Positions 17,029-25,376 of a stretch of 43,782 bases of DNA are shown here, piece after piece. The notes under the pieces were generated by a model. The model was not told the origin of the DNA. It searched no databases and saw only the letters and a list, made by a program, of their open reading frames with translations. Position numbers and translations under genes: made by a program. Position 1 is the first letter of the stretch; each line of letters opens with the position of its first letter. Source of the DNA: Paraktedonobacter sp964250225 (lineage in GTDB: Bacteria > Chloroflexota > Ktedonobacteria > Ktedonobacterales > Ktedonobacteraceae); assembly GCA_964250225.1 (NCBI GenBank), contig CAXUEY010000039.1, positions 1 through 43,782 of the forward strand. The letters are read 5' to 3'.

Positions 17029-17250
17029 CCTGGTGTGTGGTGCAAGCGGCGTACCTGCTCTGTCTGGTTGCGTAGCACATGGATCAGGCAGGTTGCCCCT
17101 CTCTCCACTGAACCGCTACCTGTTCGGCATAGGTTGAAAAGAAAGTGTACATAGCCCTTTATAATTATTGGAAAGTCTGTTTGATACGAATCTCATGCGT
17201 TGTACGTATTCAAGAGAGGTGTATCAATCTGGACAGGGCAAGAGCCATCT

Positions 17251-17280
17251 TTGCAATTGGTAGAATGGATGGCGTATAAT
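17251..17280 (+). promoter_or_regulatory. Promoter of the osmoprotectant ABC operon
   Basis: TTGCAA (17251-17256) and TATAAT (17275-17280) with 18-nt spacing, about 147 nt upstream of the first start codon. Between the upstream terminator and this promoter (17029-17250) I see no gene. Confidence 0.7.
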
Positions 17281-17286
17281 CAATCT

Positions 17287-17426
17287 TGCGCATCCTGACG
17301 CAGAGAGAAAAAGAGGCCTGGCCCGCTTGCGGCGTTCAGGTATCTCCTTTCCGCAAAGGCGAGGAGAACGGCGCGTAAGCTGTTTGCTTTTGCGGAAGCA
17401 GAGGATTTTGAAGGAGAGGAAGCCGC
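17287..17426 (+). promoter_or_regulatory. Structured 5' leader, candidate riboswitch or attenuator
   Basis: The leader can form CCTGACGC (17294-17301) with GCGTTCAGG (17332-17340), and a hairpin from CCTTT/AAAGG (17346-17350, 17355-17359), or alternatively TCTCC/GGAGA (17343-17347, 17363-17367). In competition, TTCCGCAAA (17349-17357) can pair fully with TTTGCGGAA (17389-17397), and TCTCCTT (17343-17349) is complementary to the Shine-Dalgarno AAGGAGA (17411-17417). Such alternatives are the usual architecture of translational switches. It does not match any riboswitch class I can recall. Confidence 0.45.
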
Positions 17427-18437
17427 ATGGCCAAGATTGCGTTTATGGAAGTTACCAGGCAGTATAAGGGCGCGAGCAGCCCCGCTGTGGATGCTGTGAG
17501 CTTCGAGGTACCGGAGGGTGCGGTCTGTATGCTGCTGGGCACCTCTGGCTCAGGCAAGACGACGCTACTGCGTATGGTCAATCGCCTGATCGAGCCAACG
17601 GCGGGCGCTATTTTTATCGATGGCAAGAATATCCTCAAAGAGAACCCCATTGAGTTGCGCCGGAGTATGGGCTATGTAATCCAGCAGGTGGGTCTCTTCC
17701 CGCATATGAACATCGAGGAGAATATCAACATTACCGCCAGAATCAGCGGCGGCTGGAGTCGCGAGGATCTGAGGAAACGCGCGGACCAGTTGCTTGAACT
17801 GGTCGGGCTGCCCGCGCAGGAGTACCGCAAACGTTTCCCGCGTCAGCTCTCCGGGGGACAGCAGCAGCGTGTCGGTCTGGCTCGCGCTCTGGCCACCGAC
17901 CCCGCGGTCCTGCTTATGGACGAGCCGTTTGGCGCGCTGGATGCTATTACCCGCGAGCGCATGCAGGAAGAGTTGCTGCGCATTCAACGCGGTGTGCGCA
18001 AAACCGTGCTCTTTGTGACCCACGATGTTGAGGAAGCCTTCAAGATGGGCGATCTGATCGCCGTGCTCTCGGAAGGCAAACTGGTGCAGATTGGCTCGCC
18101 CATCGAACTGCTCACTAACCCGGCCAATAGCTTCGTCAGCAGACTGGTCGGCGCGGAGAACACCCTGCGTCAACTGCAATACCTGCCCGTGACATCCGCG
18201 TTGGATGAGAAGCCCGATGCGGTTTCTTCGGCTCATTGGGGAGATCTGGCAACGTGCTCTTCTGACGCCACGTTACTTGATGCTATGCTGCAACTCCTCT
18301 CAAATAAAGCCCCCGCCCTCGCTATCGTCGATGCTCACTCCCAGGAAACCCTCGGACTCGTGACCCTCGCCAGCATTAACCGCGAAATCACCCACCCTGA
18401 TCAAAAGACGCCTGAGCAGGAAGAAACGCGGATTTAG
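17427..18437 (+). CDS. Osmoprotectant ABC transporter ATPase (OpuCA/ProV-type)
   Basis: 336 residues. It supplies ATP hydrolysis for glycine betaine/choline/proline-type uptake. Walker A is GTSGSGKTT, the Q-loop lies in VIQQVGLFPHM, the signature is LSGGQQQRVGLARAL, Walker B is VLLMDEPFGALD and the switch His is in VTHDVEEAF. All agree with the OpuCA/ProV subfamily. The C-terminal part has one CBS-like half (LLDAMLQLL, then PALAIVDAHSQETLGLVTL), shorter than the paired CBS module that senses ionic strength in OpuA. The AAGGAGAGGA ribosome binding site is 6 nt before the ATG. It is first of four genes. Confidence 0.9.
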   Translation: MAKIAFMEVTRQYKGASSPAVDAVSFEVPEGAVCMLLGTSGSGKTTLLRMVNRLIEPTAGAIFIDGKNILKENPIELRRSMGYVIQQVGLFPHMNIEENINITARISGGWSREDLRKRADQLLELVGLPAQEYRKRFPRQLSGGQQQRVGLARALATDPAVLLMDEPFGALDAITRERMQEELLRIQRGVRKTVLFVTHDVEEAFKMGDLIAVLSEGKLVQIGSPIELLTNPANSFVSRLVGAENTLRQLQYLPVTSALDEKPDAVSSAHWGDLATCSSDATLLDAMLQLLSNKAPALAIVDAHSQETLGLVTLASINREITHPDQKTPEQEETRI

Positions 18438-18494
18438 TATGGCCATGCTCTATATATTTGTGCGCGGTCTCTGCGCTGGAGGAGTACCTATTGT

Positions 18495-19151
18495 ATGAGT
18501 TATTTACTCGATCCATTCAATTACGATCTGAGTGACCCTGGGAGTATTCCCAATCTCATGCTGAAGCATATGTTTATCGTCGGCATCAGTATGTTGATTT
18601 CCCTGGTCATTGCCATACCTCTGGGTATTCTGATCGCCCGTTACAGGCCCTTTAAGGGGCCAGTTATCACTATAACGGGCTTGCTCTATACCATTCCGGG
18701 TCTGGCTTTGCTGGGTTTTCTAGTGCTTGTCACTGGCTTGAATGCGCCCACAATTATTATCCCTCTGGTACTCTATGCACAGTTAGTACTTGTACGTAAC
18801 ACATCTGCTGGGATCAGTGCGATTGATCCGCTTTTGCTCGAAGTGGGACGAGCGATGGGCATGAACCGCTGGCAACTGCTGACACGCGTGACTCTGCCAC
18901 TGGCATTACCGGTGATGGTGGCAGGTATTCGCGTGGCAATGGTTACGAGCATTGGCATTGCCTCGCTCTCCACATTGGTGGGCGTCTCTTCGCTAGGCGA
19001 TCTGATCTTTGTCGGTCTGGCCAACCTGCAAAATAGCCAGGTGCTGGCTGGAGCGATCCTGATTAGTCTGCTGGCTGTGGTCGCGGATCTGCTCCTGCTC
19101 GTCGTTCAGGTGCTGCTAAATAGAGGAAGGAGCGCGATCTCAGTTGCGTAA
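18495..19151 (+). CDS. Osmoprotectant ABC permease (OpuCB-type)
   Basis: 218 residues with about six transmembrane helices. The EAA loop before the last helices reads LEVGRAMGMNRWQLLTRVTLPLALPVMVAGIR, the docking site for the ATPase. The sequence GLLYTIPGLALLGFL is typical of the OpuCB/OpuBB subunits. A GGAGGAGT ribosome binding site precedes the ATG. It lies 57 nt after the ATPase gene and is the first of two paralogous permeases, which is the OpuC arrangement with heterodimeric channels. Confidence 0.9.
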   Translation: MSYLLDPFNYDLSDPGSIPNLMLKHMFIVGISMLISLVIAIPLGILIARYRPFKGPVITITGLLYTIPGLALLGFLVLVTGLNAPTIIIPLVLYAQLVLVRNTSAGISAIDPLLLEVGRAMGMNRWQLLTRVTLPLALPVMVAGIRVAMVTSIGIASLSTLVGVSSLGDLIFVGLANLQNSQVLAGAILISLLAVVADLLLLVVQVLLNRGRSAISVA

Positions 19152-19193
19152 TATTTATTGGCCAACGAATCTGCTAGCGGGGAGGAGAAGACC

Positions 19194-19859
19194 GTGAGTA
19201 GTCTGTGGCAATTTATTCTCGATCCGAATAATAATTTCGCCGGGCACACCCTGGACTATTTCAAACTCTCAGCCGCGGCTATTATCGTAGCTCTGCTCAT
19301 CAGCGTCCCACTGGGCATCGCTGTGTCGCGCCGACCATTGCTGGCCTTTGCTGCGGTTAACCTGAGTGGACTTATGCGTGCTATCCCGGTGATTGCGTTT
19401 CTGGCGGCTGTCTGGCCATTTTTGGGCTTTGGCTTTACGCCATCATTCGTGGCTCTGGCTGTTCTGGGCATTCCGCCCATTCTCTTGAATACCTACACTG
19501 GTCTGCGCGGTATCGATCCAGCTATGATTGATGCGGCGCGCGGCATAGGTATGACATCCCGGCAAATTATCATACGTGTGCAGACGCCGCTGGTTTTGCC
19601 GATTATTGCTGCCGGGGTACGTACTGCGGCAGTACAAATCGTTGCTACTGCGACGCTGGCCGCTATCATTGGAGGTGGCGGCTATGGCGAATATATCTAT
19701 CTGGGACTCCGCGAGTTTAATACAACGCAATTGCTCGCGGGCTCGTTACCTGTTGCGTCCCTGGCGCTGCTCCTGGAACTATCCTTGAGTTGGCTGGAAC
19801 GCGCTTTAACGCCACTCGGCCTGCGTGTGCAGGCAGTCGCGGGTTCATCTCAGGGATAG
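19194..19859 (+). CDS. Osmoprotectant ABC permease (OpuCD-type)
   Basis: 221 residues, a paralogue of the preceding permease: IDAARGIGMTSRQIIIRVQTPLVLPIIAAGVR is its EAA loop and GLMRAIPVIAFLAAVWPFLGFG the corresponding channel helix. The start is taken as GTG 19194, preceded by GGGGAGGAGA at 7-nt spacing, rather than the TTG at 19158, which lacks a ribosome binding site. It partners the preceding gene to form the translocation pore. Confidence 0.88.
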   Translation: MSSLWQFILDPNNNFAGHTLDYFKLSAAAIIVALLISVPLGIAVSRRPLLAFAAVNLSGLMRAIPVIAFLAAVWPFLGFGFTPSFVALAVLGIPPILLNTYTGLRGIDPAMIDAARGIGMTSRQIIIRVQTPLVLPIIAAGVRTAAVQIVATATLAAIIGGGGYGEYIYLGLREFNTTQLLAGSLPVASLALLLELSLSWLERALTPLGLRVQAVAGSSQG

Positions 19860-19935
19860 AAATATCTATCCATTTGCTGAATCTATGCCAGTGTGGTATC
19901 CCATTTTAATTGTTGTCCATTCTAAGGAGGAACAC

Positions 19936-20862
19936 ATGACACCCTTATTCCGTTCACTTAAAATTCGCTCTTTCGCGTTGCTGACCATCGTCTTGATGCT
20001 GGCTTTGACAGCCTGCGGCAACACTACCCCCGGCGGTGGTGGCGGGTCAAATGCGAATGCTGGCGTTACACTAACGGTTGGTGGCAAGCTGGATACCGAG
20101 GCCCAACTGCTGACCAAGATGTATGTGCTGTTGCTACGCCACGCGGGCTTTACCGTGAACGAGCGTGCAGCTCTTGGCACAAACAGCGTCGTTTTCAACG
20201 CCATCAGCAGTGGCCAGATTGACCTTTATCCTGAGTTCACAGCCACTGGCCTGGCCAAGCTGGGGATAAACAGCACCGGCAATGTGCAGCAGGATTACCA
20301 GGCGATCAAACAGGGCTACGAGCAGAAATACCATATTACCTGGCTCGACACTTCGCCACTCAACGATACCTATGGTTTTTGCACCACAAAAGACAAAGCC
20401 AGCAGCCTGGGCCTGACCAAAATCTCAGATCTGGACTCGAAGGCATCTAACCTAACGGTTGCCACCCCACCCGATGGCGTCCAATACGGCGTTGATATTG
20501 CCAAATCATCCTATAACCTGAACTTCAAGCAGGTTGTGACCTACAATGAAGAGGGTCTGACCTTCCCGGCAGTCGTTTCTGGCGCGCAGGATTTGAATGT
20601 CTGCTATACCACCAACGCTCAGATTGCCAAACTCAACTTCGTCCTGCTGAAAGACGATAAAAACGCCTATCCAATCTACAACCCGGCTCCCATTGTGCGC
20701 GATAGCGTCCTGCAGAAGTCGCCACAGATCAAGGATATCCTGAACAAACTGGCCCCTTTCCTGACTACTCAGGTGAGCCAGCAGCTCCAGGCCCAGGTCG
20801 TAGGTGGAGAGAGTGTGAACGAGGTTGCGACTAAGTTCTTACAGAGCAAAGGGCTATTGTAA
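19936..20862 (+). CDS. Osmoprotectant-binding lipoprotein (OpuCC/OsmF-type)
   Basis: 308 residues. The signal sequence ends in the lipobox LTAC with Cys27 as lipid anchor, followed by a Gly/Asn linker. The mature part has the family hallmarks: VGGKLDTEAQLLTKMYVLLLRHAGF, then SSGQIDLYPEFTATGL, and late NLNVCYTTNAQIAKL-like segments that form the quaternary-amine binding cleft. It delivers substrate to the two permeases. The ATG at 19936 has TAAGGAGGAA upstream; the longer frame from 19825 overlaps the permease gene and is not the start. Ligand (betaine, choline or carnitine) not determinable. Confidence 0.9.
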   Translation: MTPLFRSLKIRSFALLTIVLMLALTACGNTTPGGGGGSNANAGVTLTVGGKLDTEAQLLTKMYVLLLRHAGFTVNERAALGTNSVVFNAISSGQIDLYPEFTATGLAKLGINSTGNVQQDYQAIKQGYEQKYHITWLDTSPLNDTYGFCTTKDKASSLGLTKISDLDSKASNLTVATPPDGVQYGVDIAKSSYNLNFKQVVTYNEEGLTFPAVVSGAQDLNVCYTTNAQIAKLNFVLLKDDKNAYPIYNPAPIVRDSVLQKSPQIKDILNKLAPFLTTQVSQQLQAQVVGGESVNEVATKFLQSKGLL

Positions 20863-20881
20863 CTCTCACGTTTTGACGAGA

Positions 20882-20917
20882 AAAGATGCGGGATGGTGCA
20901 AACCGTCCCGCATCTTT
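20882..20917 (+). terminator. Terminator of the osmoprotectant operon
   Basis: AAAGATGCGGGA (20882-20893) pairs with TCCCGCATCTTT (20906-20917), a perfect 12-bp stem with a 12-nt loop; the stem is A-rich on one side and T-rich on the other and may serve both strands. Confidence 0.85.
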
Positions 20918-20933
20918 CGTGGCTGATAGCGTT

Positions 20934-21284
20934 TTAGCGGTGTTCTTCTGGGGGCAGCACACGGCGGAGCATTGCAACAACTAGACTCAGCTGCTCTTTC
21001 ATCGTGGTGATATCTTCTTTCATCGTGGTGGTATCTTCTTTCAGATCGGTAAGCTGATCGGTTGTCTTTGTTTCAAAACGAACGATCCGTTTTTCCTGGC
21101 GCTCGAAGTCGAGTTTTAGGCTTTCTTGCGTGGCCTCGATGCGTCCTAATGATTGCCGTATGTTGCGGTTATCGATGGTAAGAAGATCAACTTTGCCGAG
21201 TTGCGCTTTAATTGCTGCAATTTCTTCAGTTATTGGTTCTATTTTTTGATTGATCATCTGCTCGACTTCTTCACGACTTAGCAC
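20934..21284 (-). CDS. Small coiled-coil protein, unknown function
   Basis: 116 residues, nearly all charged heptad sequence (MINQKIEPITEEIAAIKAQLG, then RIEATQESLKLDFERQEKRIV), so a long coiled coil is likely. A tandem duplication of a 21-bp unit (20998-21039) gives TTMKEDITTMKEQ. The GTG start at 21284 has a CAGGAGGT ribosome binding site at good spacing. There are no membrane or catalytic features. I do not recognise a named family. It lies beside two gene fragments, so it could be a surviving piece of a degraded locus. Confidence 0.6.
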   Translation of the reverse strand: MLSREEVEQMINQKIEPITEEIAAIKAQLGKVDLLTIDNRNIRQSLGRIEATQESLKLDFERQEKRIVRFETKTTDQLTDLKEDTTTMKEDITTMKEQLSLVVAMLRRVLPPEEHR

Positions 21285-21396
21285 GACTGTACCTCCTGAG
21301 TTTTTGTGGTGATCAAGGGAGCGCTTACTGAATGACGCGCTTTTTTAGACCAGTTCAATTATAGCATAGGTTGTCTATGTTGTGGCCTCAGCCTTT

Positions 21397-21560
21397 TCAG
21401 GCACGGGTATCGTCCGGGCCGGATGTGAGAAGAAGCAGGGCTTGCTCAAGCCAGGTACGCACTTGCTCTTTGGTCAGGAGTTGCATCTCATACCAGCGTT
21501 CTAAGGGATAGTGAGCTAACAGATCAGAGACTATTTGTTCCTGATTGAGGGTTTGGAAGC
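21397..21560 (-). pseudogene. Possible gene fragment, unknown
   Basis: A minus-strand frame encodes ERWYEMQLLTKEQVRTWLEQALLLL and ends at 21397. The amphipathic, protein-like C-terminus stops resembling protein upstream of about 21560, where the opposite-strand WtpA-like fragment begins. It looks like the tail of a truncated gene. I cannot name the family. Confidence 0.3.
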
Positions 21561-21568
21561 AAAACTGA

Positions 21569-22030
21569 TATCGTCTCCCTGATCTCAAACAACGACTCCT
21601 GGGCGATGCCAACAACCCGGAGCAGGTGAACCAACCGCATATCGCGCAACTGGAACAGGGAGAAATCGACGCGCTCTTTCTTTATCGCAGTGCAGCAGTC
21701 GAGCGTAACTTGCCTTTTCTTCTTCTCCCGGATGAGATTAACTTGAGCAACGCGGCATTGGCGACTTCCTATGCAAAAGTGCAGTATACCACCGACAGCG
21801 GGCAGACATTCCACGGAAAACCGATCAGCTTTAGCGCTGCTGTCCTGAACAACGCCAGCAATCCTCAGGCTGCACTCCAGGTTGTGGCCTATCTCCTTTC
21901 GCCAACAGGACAGCAATTAGTGCAGGCAGCGCATTTTCTTCCAGCTTCCATCCTGGTTGGGGGAGATATAATGTCGGTACCTCAACAATTACAACCCTGG
22001 CTTAAGGGAGCGTCCCCATATCCAGGCTGA
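21569..22030 (+). pseudogene. Truncated molybdate/tungstate-binding protein (WtpA-like), C-terminal half
   Basis: An open frame after a TGA at 21566 reads LLGDANNPEQVNQPHIAQLE, then QGEIDALFLYRSAAVERNL, LLPDEINLSNAALATSYAKV, and closes with AALQVVAYLLSPTGQQLVQAA. This is the second lobe of WtpA/ModA-type periplasmic binding proteins. The signal peptide and first lobe are absent, there is no ribosome binding site, and the presumed start falls in unrelated sequence. The ABC partners are absent. I therefore call it a 5'-truncated remnant. Confidence 0.7.
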
Positions 22031-22083
22031 TGGCGGGCGAGAACAACATGAGAGCATCCGTCTCGTCTATAAAACAGAGCCAG

Positions 22084-22115
22084 GCCGGCCCCACTATAAG
22101 GTACTGGGGGCCGGC
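22084..22115. repeat. GC-rich hairpin next to assembly gap
   Basis: GCCGGCCCC (22084-22092) and GGGGCCGGC (22107-22115) form a 9-bp stem, 7 nt before the N run. Strong hairpins of this kind commonly break short-read assemblies. Confidence 0.6.
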
Positions 22116-22122
22116 GGGCACG

Positions 22123-22132
22123 NNNNNNNNNN
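22123..22132. other. Assembly gap (10 N)
   Basis: Ten unknown bases of fixed length, most likely a scaffold join of unknown true size. Confidence 0.95.
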
Positions 22133-22189
22133 GATAAGGTTTCTGGGGACCTGCTGGCTCGCTGACGCCCGTTTTCAGAAGGACTGATC

Positions 22190-23683
22190 TTAGAGGCCAA
22201 TACAGACGGACTTCATCTGAAGATAGTTCTCCAGTACCGCGTGACCCATCTCGCGGCCCCAGCCGGATTGTTTGTAACCACCGAAAGGCATGGCTGCGTC
22301 GAAGACGTTGTAGCAGTTCACCCATACTGTGCCTGCCTTCAACGCTGCTGCGACCCGGTGCGCCTTGCTGATATCCTTTGTCCAGATACCTGCGGAGAGG
22401 CCATACTCGGTGTCGTTGGCAATGGGAAGAATTTCATCCAATTCGCTGAACGGTTCAGCTACCACGACTGGACCAAAGATCTCTTCACATACGACTTTCA
22501 TATGCGGCTTTGTATTTACCAGAACCGTTGGCTGGACGAAATACCCGTCTTTGCCGTGCCGCTGTCCACCAGTGACTGTTGTGGCACCGTCAGCGACGCC
22601 TGACTGCAGATACCCGGTCACGCGAGCCAGTTGCTCATCGGAGACCAGTGGCCCCATTGTCACCGAGGGGTCAAAGCCGGGGCCGAGCTTGATCTTTTTC
22701 GCGTGCTCTGCCACTCCCTCAATAACCTGATCGAATATACCCTTCTCGACATAGAGACGTGACCCGGCGCAGCAGACTTCTCCCTGATTGAAGAAGATCG
22801 CATTGGCCGCTCCTGCCACCGCAGTCTGCAGGTCCATATCTTGCAGGACGATGTTGGGGGCCTTGCCGCCCAGTTCGAGCGAAACCTTCTTCAGGTTACC
22901 TTCGGCAGCGTGGAGAATGAGCTTGCCAACCTCAGTGGACCCGGTGAAGGCGATCTTGTCCACCTGTGGATGAGCGGCAAGCGGTGCGCCTGCTTCCTCT
23001 CCATAGCCAGTCACGATGTTCACAACACCATCGGGGAAACCCGCCTCCATAATGAGTTCACCCAGCCTGATGGCGGAAAGGGGTGTTTGCTCTGCCGGTT
23101 TGAGGACAACGGTACAACCAACGGTGAGTGCAGGAGCCAACTTCCAGGCCGCCATCAACAATGGGAAGTTCCAGGGAATGATCTGCCCCACCACGCCAAT
23201 CGGCTCGCGCAAAGTGTAAGCGAAATACTGACCAGGGAAAGAGATAGGGATCGTATTTCCCTCGACCTTTGTGGCCCAGCCTGCCATATAGCGGAATGTG
23301 TCAATAGCGAGAGGAACATCGGCAGCGCGTGCTACGGTCAACGGCTTCCCATTGTCGAGCGAGTCGAGTTGTGCAAACTCTTCACTGTGCTCCTCAAGCA
23401 GGTCGGCCAGCTTATTCAAGAGGCGACTACGCGTGGAAGGGGTCATTGTGCGCCAGGGGCCTTGATCAAAGGCACGTCGCGCAGCTTGTACCGCGCGGTC
23501 AATATCCTCTTTCTCTCCCTGTGCACACTGAGCCATGACCTGGCCTGTTGCGGGATTATAGACGGGGAATGTTTTGCCTGAAGCGGATGCTACCCACTTC
23601 CCGTTGATCAGCAATTGCTTCGGGGTACCGATAAAGCGGGTCACCTCTGGAGCTACTTTGACTTCTACATCGGAAATCGCCAT
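22190..23683 (-). CDS. NAD-dependent aldehyde dehydrogenase
   Basis: 497 residues, the usual length of class 1/2 ALDH. It oxidises aldehydes to acids with NAD+. Visible are the cofactor segment PWNFPLLMAAWKLAPAL, TGSTEVGK, general base Glu270 in LELGGKAPNIVL, nucleophile Cys304 in NQGEVCCAGSRLYVEKG, and EEIFGPVV. The start at 23683 has GAAAGGGAGAA upstream; the longer frame to 23719 adds no homology. It is alone on the minus strand with a promoter and palindromic operator about 200-250 nt upstream, so it is probably an inducible single gene. Substrate unknown. Confidence 0.92.
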   Translation of the reverse strand: MAISDVEVKVAPEVTRFIGTPKQLLINGKWVASASGKTFPVYNPATGQVMAQCAQGEKEDIDRAVQAARRAFDQGPWRTMTPSTRSRLLNKLADLLEEHSEEFAQLDSLDNGKPLTVARAADVPLAIDTFRYMAGWATKVEGNTIPISFPGQYFAYTLREPIGVVGQIIPWNFPLLMAAWKLAPALTVGCTVVLKPAEQTPLSAIRLGELIMEAGFPDGVVNIVTGYGEEAGAPLAAHPQVDKIAFTGSTEVGKLILHAAEGNLKKVSLELGGKAPNIVLQDMDLQTAVAGAANAIFFNQGEVCCAGSRLYVEKGIFDQVIEGVAEHAKKIKLGPGFDPSVTMGPLVSDEQLARVTGYLQSGVADGATTVTGGQRHGKDGYFVQPTVLVNTKPHMKVVCEEIFGPVVVAEPFSELDEILPIANDTEYGLSAGIWTKDISKAHRVAAALKAGTVWVNCYNVFDAAMPFGGYKQSGWGREMGHAVLENYLQMKSVCIGL

Positions 23684-23883
23684 GGTTTTCTCCCTTTCTT
23701 CGGACTCGATTGTGTACACAACATTGGTTTTCTCATGTGATGAGTAACCACGACTACTAACACGAATTCCAGTTTTGAAAGTAGAAGAGACGAATACTCA
23801 TGAGTAAGGCTCGTTATCCAGGGCATCTCAATGCATCAGCCTGTCTATGATGATGAAGCCTTTTTTATTGTGGCCCTGCATGT

Positions 23884-23939
23884 ACTCAGTTAATGAATAT
23901 TCAATTACTGAGTATACATCAAAAAAGGCAGTAAATCAA
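23884..23939 (-). promoter_or_regulatory. Promoter and palindromic operator of the aldehyde dehydrogenase gene
   Basis: On the minus strand, TTGATT (23934-23939) and TATACT (23911-23916) are 17 nt apart. A 30-bp near-palindrome (23884-23913, arms ACTCAGT and ACTGAGT around AATGAATATTCAATT) begins at the -10 box. The leader from here to the start codon is about 220 nt, and I see no gene in it. The symmetry resembles TetR-family sites. Confidence 0.65.
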
Positions 23940-24113
23940 GGGTTGCTCATATTGTAGAGCACCAGAGGATATGAAAGAGTTGTAGTGTAGTCAAGCGAGA
24001 GCTACCGCCCCCTAAGCGCGTTGAGTGGCCTTCTTTTCCTGCTTGACTCCTTTTTGTTTCATAAAGACTTGATTGAGACGCACTTTCAGGTGCGCATCAG
24101 CATCTCCCCCATC

Positions 24114-25310
24114 TTATGCATCTACGTCGTGCCTGCGCAAATATTCGCGCATAGCCAGCGCCGCGGTAGCCCCCTCGCCCGCGGCGCTGACCAGCTGTTT
24201 GGTGCTGCCCGCGCGCACATCGCCCGCGGCGAACACACCCTTTGTGCTGGTGGAAAAATCGACGCCGGTCAGGATAAAGCCCTGTTTATCACGTTTGACG
24301 ATCTTTTTGAATGGTTCACTGTTGGCTGTGAGGCCGATAAAGACGAAGGCTCCTGGCACGTGCAATTCGCTGGTTTTGCCGGTTTTGTTGTTCTTAAGCA
24401 CAATAGTTTCTAAATGATGATTTTTGCCCTTGAATTCGACGATCTCGGTGTTGAAGCGCAGCTCCATGCTGGACGACTTTTTGGCTTTGTCTACGGCGAT
24501 TTTGTTAGCGTTGAGCGCGTCACCACGCACCAGCAGGGTGACTTTGGGGCTGAAGGTGGTCAGGAAAGCCGCTTCTTCTACAGCGCTGTTGCCTCCGCCG
24601 ATCACAGCCACCTCGCGCCCTTTGTAGAAAGGACCATCGCACGTAGCACAGAAGTGAACGCCCGCGCCGATATAGTCGTCCTCGCCCGGCACGTCCAGCC
24701 GCTTGTAGGTCGAGCCGGTGGCCAGCAGCACGGCGTGGCAACGATGCTGTTGACCTGATTCGGTCTCGACTACATGGTCCGCTCCGTCGCTGCTCACGCC
24801 AACAACGTTCTGTGCCGAAAGCAGTTCTACACCATAGCGCTTTGCCTGCTGGATGACGCGTTCGGTGAACTCAGCCCCCGTCACGCCTTCGGGGAAGCCG
24901 GGATAGTTGTCCAGTTGTTCGGTGATGCCCGCCTGGCCGCCCAGCCCGCTGCGCTCGATTACCAGCACGTCAAAGCCGTCGCGCGCGGCGTAGATGGCCG
25001 CGGTCAGGGCTGTGGGACCGCCACCGACGACAATCAGGTCGTAGAAATCGCACTTTGCCTTTGTCTCCAGACCCAGCTTCGCGGCCAGTTCAGCGTTGGT
25101 CGGTTCGATCAGCAGCGAGCCATCCCCAAAGACTATCGTAGGGATGCTCATGCCGCCCTTCTGCACACTCCGCACGTATGCCTGTCCGTCAGCATCTTCC
25201 TCAATGTTGATGTACTGGTACTGCACACGTTGCTCGCCAAGAAACTTCTTGCTGCGTTTGCAATCGCTGCACCAATCTGTGCCGTACAGTTTGATATTCT
25301 GCTGCTTCAT
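24114..25310 (-). CDS. Glutaredoxin-thioredoxin reductase fusion flavoprotein
   Basis: 398 residues. Residues 5-80 are a glutaredoxin/NrdH-like domain with active site WCSDC (Cys14, Cys17) and SIPTIVF cis-proline loop. Residues 89-398 are a thioredoxin reductase: FAD motif VGGGPTALTAAIYAARDG, redox pair CATC (Cys221, Cys224), NADPH motif IGGGNSAVEEAAFL, and VFAAGDVR near the end. NADPH electrons would pass through FAD and the CATC pair to the fused glutaredoxin and then to substrates. The start ATG has AAAGGAT upstream. The gene is convergent with nothing and stands alone. Domain calls are firm; the in vivo partner is unknown. Confidence 0.9.
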   Translation of the reverse strand: MKQQNIKLYGTDWCSDCKRSKKFLGEQRVQYQYINIEEDADGQAYVRSVQKGGMSIPTIVFGDGSLLIEPTNAELAAKLGLETKAKCDFYDLIVVGGGPTALTAAIYAARDGFDVLVIERSGLGGQAGITEQLDNYPGFPEGVTGAEFTERVIQQAKRYGVELLSAQNVVGVSSDGADHVVETESGQQHRCHAVLLATGSTYKRLDVPGEDDYIGAGVHFCATCDGPFYKGREVAVIGGGNSAVEEAAFLTTFSPKVTLLVRGDALNANKIAVDKAKKSSSMELRFNTEIVEFKGKNHHLETIVLKNNKTGKTSELHVPGAFVFIGLTANSEPFKKIVKRDKQGFILTGVDFSTSTKGVFAAGDVRAGSTKQLVSAAGEGATAALAMREYLRRHDVDA

Positions 25311-25376
25311 ATCCTTTGCGGCCTTTCATTTCTATTCCTCTTTTATTGTACAGCATCGCCAGGACAAACACACCAC

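Noticed and set aside
17287..17426. Known riboswitch classes (glycine, guanidine, c-di-AMP, c-di-GMP, SAM)
   Set aside because: None of their conserved core sequences could be found in the leader.
20998..21039. CRISPR-like short repeat
   Set aside because: Only two adjacent copies of 21 bp without spacers; it is an in-frame tandem duplication in a coiled coil. No CRISPR array was found anywhere in the window.
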